From: CAUSKK01 sp963532425
Lineage (GTDB): Bacteria > Pseudomonadota > Gammaproteobacteria > Cardiobacteriales > Cardiobacteriaceae
Direction: 5' to 3'
Length of the DNA stretch: 64,000 bases
Assembly (NCBI GenBank): GCA_963532425.1
Contig: CAUSKK010000011.1
Coordinates: 16,622 to 80,621, forward strand
Numbering within the stretch: the stretch's first letter is position 1; every line of letters starts with the position of its first letter. A program made the position numbers and the translations under genes. The notes beneath the pieces were generated by a model. That model ran no database searches and was not told where the DNA came from. It worked only from the letters and a program-made list of their open reading frames with translations. Shown here in pieces: positions 58,780-64,000 of this stretch.

Positions 58780-59523
58780 ATGCCAACACGCTTTAGCCAT
58801 AAAACCCTACTCATCACCGGCGCCAGCAGCGGCATTGGCCGGGCCGGCGCCCGCCGTCTCATTCAGGAGGGGGCCCGGCTCATCATCACCGGCCGCACCG
58901 CCAGCCGGCTGGAAGCAACCGCCGCCGAGCTGGGCCCCAACGCCACCGCCGTGCTGGACGATGTCAGCGATGGCCGCAGCGTGGAACGGCTGTTGCCGCT
59001 GGTGGAGCGCTTCGGCCCCCTGGACGGCCTGTGGCTGAATGCGGCGGTGGCTGCCGGCGCGCCCCTGGAAAGTACCGATAGAAAAATGATTGGGGAAATG
59101 CTGGAAATCAATGTGGTGGCGCCCATGATCCAGATGGCGGCTTTATCCTCCCACCTGCGACCGGGCGCCTCGGTGCTGGTAACCTCCTCCAGCGCCGTCT
59201 ACGAAGGGCAGCCAAACGTGGCCCTCTACGCGGCGAGCAAGGCGGCCCTGTTGGCGGCGGCGCGCAGCTGGGCGGCGGAACTGGCCCCGCGGCGCATTCG
59301 CGTGAATGCGCTGGTGCCCGGGCCCATCACCAGCAATCTGCGCTCGGTGTTGCCGGCGGAACTACGTTCTCAGTTTGAAGAACAGCTGGCGGAAATCGTA
59401 CCGCTAAAGCGGGTCGGCGCCGCGGAGGAGGCGGCGGCGGTGGCGCTATTTCTACTGTCCGACGACGCCAGCTATGTAACCGGCAGCGCCTACGGCGTCG
59501 ATGGCGGCCTGCTGAAGCGCTAG
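58780..59523 (+). CDS. Short-chain dehydrogenase/reductase
   Basis: A 247-residue classical SDR oxidoreductase. The cofactor motif TGASSGIG is at residues 13-20, with ITGRTASRLEATAAELG for NADP preference. The catalytic Ser/Tyr/Lys are in VTSSSAVYEG and LYAASKAALLAAARSWA. VNALVPGPITSN and the C-terminal YVTGSAYGVDGG are typical. It is probably an FabG-like ketoreductase, but the substrate is unknown. The ATG has GGAG six bases upstream. Confidence 0.9.
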   Translation: MPTRFSHKTLLITGASSGIGRAGARRLIQEGARLIITGRTASRLEATAAELGPNATAVLDDVSDGRSVERLLPLVERFGPLDGLWLNAAVAAGAPLESTDRKMIGEMLEINVVAPMIQMAALSSHLRPGASVLVTSSSAVYEGQPNVALYAASKAALLAAARSWAAELAPRRIRVNALVPGPITSNLRSVLPAELRSQFEEQLAEIVPLKRVGAAEEAAAVALFLLSDDASYVTGSAYGVDGGLLKR

Positions 59524-59524
59524 C

Positions 59525-59557
59525 ACATACAAATATGGAAGCGCTTCTGCTGTATGT
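59525..59557. terminator. Possible terminator hairpin holding one palindrome in its loop
   Basis: ACATACA ... TGTATGT arms enclose GGAAGCGCTTC just after the SDR stop and before the convergent nitroreductase; the T-tract is weak. Confidence 0.4.
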
Positions 59558-59566
59558 ATTTAGGCC

Positions 59567-60193
59567 TTAAGAAACGTTCCAATTAATCAACTCCGCCGCC
59601 GGCCGCCGTAGGGTCGGGTGGCCCGGCTGCGCCGCCTTGCCGATGGCGATTAGCAGCAGCTCGTCGTAGTTCGCCGGCAAGTTCAACCATTGCCGCAGTT
59701 CCCCGTGTTTAAAGCCGCCCATGGGCACCGTGTCCCAGCCGGCGGCCCGCGCCGCGAGCATGAAGGCCATGGCCCACAGGCCGATGTCCAGGCCCTGGGT
59801 GTGGGCAATTCCCAGGTCGTCCAGAGCGTCGCGGTAGAAGGCAGCGCCCCGCTCGATGAGAAAATCCCGCGTCGCCGCGTCGTAGCGGCCATTTTCGTAC
59901 TGGGCCTGGTGAATACGCCGCAGATTATCCACGCCGTAGGCGTCCCGGTCGGCGCAGACGAGCACCAGCGCGGCGGCGCTGAGCACCTGTTGCTGGCCGT
60001 AGGCAATGGGCAGCAGCTGCGCCCGCAGCGGCTGGTCGGTGATGACGTGAAAACGCCAGGGCTGGCTGTTATTGCTGCTTGGCGCCCGGTTGGCCGTGTC
60101 GATGAGGGCAGTTAGGGTGGCGCGGTCGATGGTTACAGCCGGGTCAAATTGGCGTACGGAACGGCGCTGGGCCATTAATTCGTTGAAATCCAT
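59567..60193 (-). CDS. Nitroreductase-family FMN oxidoreductase
   Basis: A 208-residue FMN-dependent NAD(P)H oxidoreductase. RRSVRQFDP at the N-terminus and RAPSSNNSQPWRFHVI (about residues 36-51) form the FMN site. The C-terminal GFKHGELRQWLNLPANYDELLLIAIGKAAQPGHP is also typical. It resembles the NfsB/MhqN group induced by quinones or nitroaromatics. It is divergent from the HxlR regulator with a strong inverted repeat between them, so it is probably repressed by that regulator. Confidence 0.93.
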   Translation of the reverse strand: MDFNELMAQRRSVRQFDPAVTIDRATLTALIDTANRAPSSNNSQPWRFHVITDQPLRAQLLPIAYGQQQVLSAAALVLVCADRDAYGVDNLRRIHQAQYENGRYDAATRDFLIERGAAFYRDALDDLGIAHTQGLDIGLWAMAFMLAARAAGWDTVPMGGFKHGELRQWLNLPANYDELLLIAIGKAAQPGHPTLRRPAAELINWNVS

Positions 60194-60255
60194 GTAAATC
60201 CTTGGTTTAGGAAAAATAGCCAGTATAGTTCGCGCTAATAATTTGAAAAGTAAGT

Positions 60256-60290
60256 AACTTATCGGTGTCTAAGGCACCGATTGGTAAGTT
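60256..60290. promoter_or_regulatory. Inverted-repeat operator between nitroreductase and hxlR-type regulator
   Basis: AACTTATCGGTG-TCTAAGG-CACCGATTGGTAAGTT: the arms TCGGTG/CACCGA and AACTTA/TAAGTT are symmetric about the centre. Its position in the 120-bp divergent spacer suits an HxlR-family binding site that controls both genes. Confidence 0.6.
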
Positions 60291-60313
60291 TTTAACCGTA
60301 ACGACCGATTTAA

Positions 60314-60658
60314 ATGAAAAAAATTTCCGCCATTGACCTGGCCATGCAGCTGGTGGGTGGCAAGTACAAGTGCCTGATTATCTACCACCTGAGCGGCGGC
60401 CCGAAGCGTACCCGCGACCTGCTGGCGCTGCTGGAAGGCATTAGCGCTAAGGTGCTGAACGGGCAGCTGCGCCAGCTGGCGGCAGCCGGGCTCATCGAGC
60501 GTACTGCCTACGCCGAAGTGCCGCCGCGGGTGGAATATCAGCTGACTGAGGAAAGCGCGGCCCTGCTGCCCATACTGCACGCCCTCTGCGACTGGGGCCG
60601 GGACTACGCCGCCCGCCACGGCAGTCCGGTGCGCCCCTGCCGGGAACGGAAGCATTAA
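60314..60658 (+). CDS. HxlR-family transcriptional regulator
   Basis: A 114-residue winged-helix regulator. AMQLVGGKYKCLIIYHLSGGPKRTRDLLALLEGISAKVLNGQLRQL is the HxlR core (recognition helix around ISAKVLNGQLRQLAAAGLIER), and VEYQLTEESAALLPIL is the wing and dimer helix. There is no N-terminal cysteine before the helix-turn-helix as in QsrR/YodB, though the C-terminal cysteines in ALCDWG and PVRPCRE could sense electrophiles. Divergent from a nitroreductase, a common sensor-enzyme pair. Confidence 0.9.
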   Translation: MKKISAIDLAMQLVGGKYKCLIIYHLSGGPKRTRDLLALLEGISAKVLNGQLRQLAAAGLIERTAYAEVPPRVEYQLTEESAALLPILHALCDWGRDYAARHGSPVRPCRERKH

Positions 60659-60774
60659 TTTACAAACGGTAGAAGCGCCCCCATGTATGTTTAATGGCCG
60701 TAAACCGTCGATTAATCCCGGTAGAGCTGACACTTTTCCGCGACCTTATCTAAAGATTTTTAGATTTATTAATA
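60659..60774. other. Short spacer between hxlR and the SIR2 gene
   Basis: 116 bp. It has one degenerate palindrome relative (AGAAGCGCCCCC near 60671). Base composition changes from GC-rich to AT-rich at about 60740, which I take as the left edge of the imported SIR2 gene. No gene seen. Confidence 0.5.
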
Positions 60775-63684
60775 TCATTCGATGGATTGAATTTTTTCTT
60801 GCAATAATTTTTGCAATTCTTCCAATTTAGATAGACCTTTTTTATTAACTAGGAAACTAATGATCTCAAGAATTCTTTCTGCGCCGCCGTCTTTTATTAG
60901 ACTAAAAAATACTGCTCTATTTAAGGTGTTTTTAACCCAATTAATCATAAAATTAATAAATTTTTTTCGGGGTTTACAACCATATTTCAGAAAATCTAAT
61001 TCACGGAATATCTCGTCATATAAATTTTCTTCTTTAACTTCTTCCCATTTTGAAATCCTTAGCTCTTTAAAATACGGAGTGAATAATCCTTTAATTTTTT
61101 CATCTGATATTTGATAAATCGGTAGAAAAAACTTCTGTAAAAAATATCTTTTTGTTTCATTACTATTTTGAGAATAATAGTCGAGGGAAGATAGTGCTTT
61201 TTCCACTAATTCTTTATTAGAATATGGCGTGCCAATTACTTGAGAGTACTGATAAATCGGCATAAATACATCATTTATATTTCGGTAATAAGGCGCTCGG
61301 AATTTATCTGAAATAAATCCTAGTAATACAACATCAATAAACGACAGGAAGTTAGGATTATTTGTTTTGTATAACTCCCATTGGATGTAAATATGATTAA
61401 TCGTGGCATGTATAAAGTCGTAGTTAATAAAAGAGCTTAAGTATATGGATTTTATTAATTCTATAAAATTATTTAGCTCAGATTCTTCCCATTTAATTAG
61501 TCCTATAATTATTATTAAATTTTGAAACGACCTTGAAATCGTATTTTCAATAATAGAACTATATTCTTTAAATAACTCTGATAGATTGTTAAACGTATCC
61601 TTTATATATTTTTTTATATCACCAGATAAAAATATAATCTTATCCCCAGTTCCTTCTCGAGATTCATCTTCAACAGAAGTTAAAATATCATTATTAATAG
61701 TGGTAGATAATTCATTAAACTTCACATATTTTATAAGAACAAATAAATCATATTTCGTTAGTTGAAATTCTTTCCTTACTTTGTGGATTTTAATTTTTCC
61801 CAAAATATATGACTTCATTAGATTTTGGAATTCAGAATAAGCATCTAGCGCTATATCATTATTTGCACAGAAACGTAAAATTTGAACCAATCTAGCATTG
61901 GAGCGCTGTCCATCATCATTAATCCCAAAGCTAAATCCACCATTTTTTCTATTTTCTTCTGAATTTAATAATTCTGCATTATCAATAACTAAGTCATAAT
62001 AATATTTATATATAGATTTAAAATTTAGTATGTCTACTAGGGGTTTAAGATGTTCTTTATAGGCATATGGATAGTTATTATTAATTAATTCATTTGTAAA
62101 ATCATTAATATATTCCTCAAAAAATTTCTTATGCTGCTCGTGATTATTTATATTACTGTCAGCTAATTTTCTCGCAATAACAGATTTATTAAACTTACAA
62201 ATCATAGCAGATAAATATTGTTTTTTAGTTAAATTGGAAGTTATTTCCAATGATATCTGCTCAAAAAATTCTACGTTTTTATTTAAATTTTCTTTCCTCT
62301 TTTGTTCATTATTATAATCCTCGAAATCGCCCTTATATACCAGGAATTTAAATAAATTTTTTGACATATCTCTAGAAAAAGAGATGAAATTATAAAAATA
62401 TTTTTCTGATGTTTTATGGAAATCTAGTATGTCTTCTGGGAGAAATTTTTCAGTATTAACTGTGTAACCATCGTTTGTTATATAAGATATGCCAGCAGAG
62501 TAAAAACAGCTAAATATATAACCTAATTCTTTAGAAAATTGCTTCGCATCTTTATCATTTTTAATAATATTAAAGAAATTACTATATAATTTTCTTACAT
62601 CAGGATCATAGTCCACAGTAAGTAGAGTTTTTTGAAAAGCTAGTCCAAAGCCATTTGAATGATATTCAATAGTACAGTTTGAAAATAAATTGGTAATTTG
62701 TTCTGGAAATAGGCACTTTAATTCAGACAATCCAATTAATTTTTTATAAAAATAATTTATTATTTCTTTTTTTATCTTCTCTTTTTCTTCGTTATTTTCT
62801 TTATAATTATTTAAGGCATGTTCTCCTTTTGTTGTTATTTCTATGGAATCAAATAATTTTTTATATAATTTTTCAAATTTATTATGTGGCTCTTTATATA
62901 CTTCATTATATATTTCTTCAAATTTTAGTTTTTTAAATAGCTCTTTAAATTCTGCTTCTTTATAAGAATTTATAATTCTAATGCCGTGATTTTTAAAATA
63001 GCTGTTTTGTGAAAAGCTACTGTCTTTCAATACTAAAAATCTTGGCGGGGATATTTTCGAATTTTTTTCTATCCACTTAACAATTTGTTTTAGATCGGTA
63101 TCGCTATATGAATAGCCTAAGAATAAAACAGTGGTTGTGGATAAAATGTGCTTCAGTAAATTATCAAATAATGGATTATTTAAACTGTAATTTAAATAAT
63201 CATCTTCCTTAAACACAATATTATGGGCGTCAAAATCACTATGAACCTTGATTAATTTTCTGGGTAGAATTGATTTAACTAAGTCGGCCTCATTTTTAAT
63301 GACATCATAAAAAAGGCCATTATTGGCAATAGTCTTTTCTAGGAGATTGTCCCAATTAGTTGTAATTAAATATTTGTGGTTTAGAGCTTGGAATAATCGA
63401 AGATGAAATTCTGATGGTTCTGCGTGTAAAGGTATAAATTCTTTTATTTTTTTATAGAGACGATGTTCACCGAATTCAAGATAATATAATTGTGCAATTT
63501 TAAGAAAATCTGTTTCTTCAGTATTTAAATCACTTTTTAAATTTTCTATTAGTTCACCCCATGAAGGAAATTTTATTGTTTCTGTTTCCGCAAATTTAGA
63601 AAATCCAGCACCAACAAAAACAGTTAAATTATCGTTTTCTATGGCAGAAACAATGGCGTCAATATTTGCCTGATTAAATTCCAT
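60775..63684 (-). CDS. SIR2-domain protein with large helical C-terminus, putative anti-phage NADase
   Basis: A 969-residue protein. Residues ~5-260 are a SIR2_2-type domain: the NAD loop FVGAGFSKF (Gly25-Ser29), LITTNWDNLLE (Asn110, Asp112), KVHSD with His148 as the likely catalytic histidine, and VLFLGYSYSDTDLKQIVKWIE (about 187-206). Residues ~270-969 are a Lys/Asn/Ile-rich alpha-helical region with no recognised motif. Stand-alone SIR2 proteins of about this length (DSR1/DSR2-type and related) deplete NAD+ when they sense phage proteins; the large C-terminal part is the sensor. No HerA, Argonaute or other partner is adjacent. The gene is strongly AT-rich, lacks the palindrome found everywhere else, and is inserted between hxlR and a Sel1 gene. 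Domain call is firm, role inferred. Confidence 0.85.
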   Translation of the reverse strand: MEFNQANIDAIVSAIENDNLTVFVGAGFSKFAETETIKFPSWGELIENLKSDLNTEETDFLKIAQLYYLEFGEHRLYKKIKEFIPLHAEPSEFHLRLFQALNHKYLITTNWDNLLEKTIANNGLFYDVIKNEADLVKSILPRKLIKVHSDFDAHNIVFKEDDYLNYSLNNPLFDNLLKHILSTTTVLFLGYSYSDTDLKQIVKWIEKNSKISPPRFLVLKDSSFSQNSYFKNHGIRIINSYKEAEFKELFKKLKFEEIYNEVYKEPHNKFEKLYKKLFDSIEITTKGEHALNNYKENNEEKEKIKKEIINYFYKKLIGLSELKCLFPEQITNLFSNCTIEYHSNGFGLAFQKTLLTVDYDPDVRKLYSNFFNIIKNDKDAKQFSKELGYIFSCFYSAGISYITNDGYTVNTEKFLPEDILDFHKTSEKYFYNFISFSRDMSKNLFKFLVYKGDFEDYNNEQKRKENLNKNVEFFEQISLEITSNLTKKQYLSAMICKFNKSVIARKLADSNINNHEQHKKFFEEYINDFTNELINNNYPYAYKEHLKPLVDILNFKSIYKYYYDLVIDNAELLNSEENRKNGGFSFGINDDGQRSNARLVQILRFCANNDIALDAYSEFQNLMKSYILGKIKIHKVRKEFQLTKYDLFVLIKYVKFNELSTTINNDILTSVEDESREGTGDKIIFLSGDIKKYIKDTFNNLSELFKEYSSIIENTISRSFQNLIIIIGLIKWEESELNNFIELIKSIYLSSFINYDFIHATINHIYIQWELYKTNNPNFLSFIDVVLLGFISDKFRAPYYRNINDVFMPIYQYSQVIGTPYSNKELVEKALSSLDYYSQNSNETKRYFLQKFFLPIYQISDEKIKGLFTPYFKELRISKWEEVKEENLYDEIFRELDFLKYGCKPRKKFINFMINWVKNTLNRAVFFSLIKDGGAERILEIISFLVNKKGLSKLEELQKLLQEKIQSIE

Positions 63685-63778
63685 TTAATTACCTCTTATT
63701 CAAAAATTTAAGCCCAATTGTGAGCATTTGTTTTCAATTTATATGCAATTTAAACGCCCGCTTGTTGTTCATTAGGTT

Positions 63779-64000
63779 TTAGGATTCTGAATCGGCCCGT
63801 TGCGCGGCGATGCGGTCGGCGTACGAGAGCCAGTGGCCCCGGCGGAAAAGGGCTTCGGCCTGAACTAAATCCCGGGGCAGCCCCGACCCGCCTTTTTCAT
63901 AGAGCAGACCAATGCGGCCGTAGCTGTAGTAGTCGCCGGTGGCCGCCAATTTTGTGAACCAATCCCTGGCGGCGGCGTAGTTTTGTGCCAGGCCCGGGCC
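63779..64000 (-). CDS. Sel1-repeat protein, C-terminal part, cut by window edge
   Basis: The last 73 codons of a gene that continues beyond the right edge. The frame reads AQNYAAARDWFTKLAATGDY, YSYGRIGLLYEKGGSGLPRD and LVQAEALFRRGHWLSYADRI, which follow the Sel1 repeat pattern (A..WF.KAA..G, A...G.LY..G.G...D...A...F..A). It ends at TAA 63779-63781. It is GC-rich, like the host, and marks the right border of the AT-rich SIR2 gene. Confidence 0.7.
   Translation of the reverse strand, partial: GPGLAQNYAAARDWFTKLAATGDYYSYGRIGLLYEKGGSGLPRDLVQAEALFRRGHWLSYADRIAAQRADSES

Noticed and set aside
57753..58862. N-terminal extension of the glyoxalase-like frame
   Set aside because: The 370-residue extension overlaps the exporter gene in another frame and reads as Arg/Pro/His-rich noise; the VOC domain starts at 57752.
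1..64000. tRNA or rRNA genes, prophage genes, integrase or transposase
   Set aside because: I looked on both strands and saw no cloverleaf-ending sequences, rRNA stretches, or recombinase-like proteins.

Overview
The window is 64 kb of GC-rich chromosome from what looks like a gammaproteobacterium. The gene content (ftsY-rpoH-fur, cysTWA, prc, dut-coaBC, dnaE, a PilY1-type pilus protein, azurin) fits a free-standing chromosome with type IV pili and respiratory metabolism. A Cardiobacteriaceae-like host is my best guess, but this is inference from gene content and GC, not a match I could test. No rRNA, tRNA, prophage or CRISPR array was seen.

The dominant non-genic signal is a 10-bp perfect palindrome, GAAGCGCTTC (often CGAAGCGCTTCG or GGAAGCGCTTCC). 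It recurs on the order of a hundred times, mostly in eight intergenic blocks (7.3-7.9, 10.6-12.3, 16.0-17.1, 24.0-24.4, 32.2-33.5, 38.7-39.4, 51.5-52.6 and 56.5-56.8 kb) and sporadically inside genes. Inverted pairs of it build several Rho-independent terminators, as uptake sequences do in Neisseria and Pasteurellaceae. It is absent from the two AT-rich genes, which marks those as recent arrivals.

Layout. 0-2.4 kb: end of an ABC export system with its outer-membrane factor. 2.4-5.6 kb: a small accessory island bounded by a 165-bp direct repeat, holding a decayed higA antitoxin, an AT-rich HNH-like gene, a RhuM-Fic gene and small zinc-ribbon membrane proteins. 5.6-10.6 kb: a hypothetical, OsmC-family, DUF421, rlmD and an amidase. 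12.3-16 kb: sulfate/thiosulfate importer operon. 17-24 kb (minus): a tightly overlapped yoaA-tsaB-thioesterase-GTPase-GTPase operon followed by membrane-anchored azurin. 24.4-28.1 kb: pilY1. 28.2-29.9 kb: dut-coaBC. 29.9-32.2 kb: an operon of a membrane-anchored response regulator, an ATP-grasp enzyme and a secreted protein. 33.5-38.7 kb: dnaE, a small acidic protein, glyA. 39.4-41.8 kb (minus): ftsY-rpoH-fur. 41.9-48.3 kb: prc, tkt, a VapD-like gene, pgk and a GST. 48.3-56.5 kb: PepSY and reductase genes probably linked to iron uptake, plus a Sel1-repeat protein. 56.8-60.7 kb: small metabolic genes, a DMT exporter, and a divergent nitroreductase/HxlR pair. 60.8-63.7 kb: a 969-residue SIR2-domain protein of strongly AT-rich composition, probably an NAD-depleting anti-phage protein. 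The window ends in a truncated Sel1-repeat gene.

The best candidates for undescribed biology are the palindrome system itself, the orphan SIR2 protein, the repeat-bounded HNH/RhuM-Fic island, the VapD-like ribonuclease placed between tkt and pgk, and the response regulator with a C-terminal membrane anchor.
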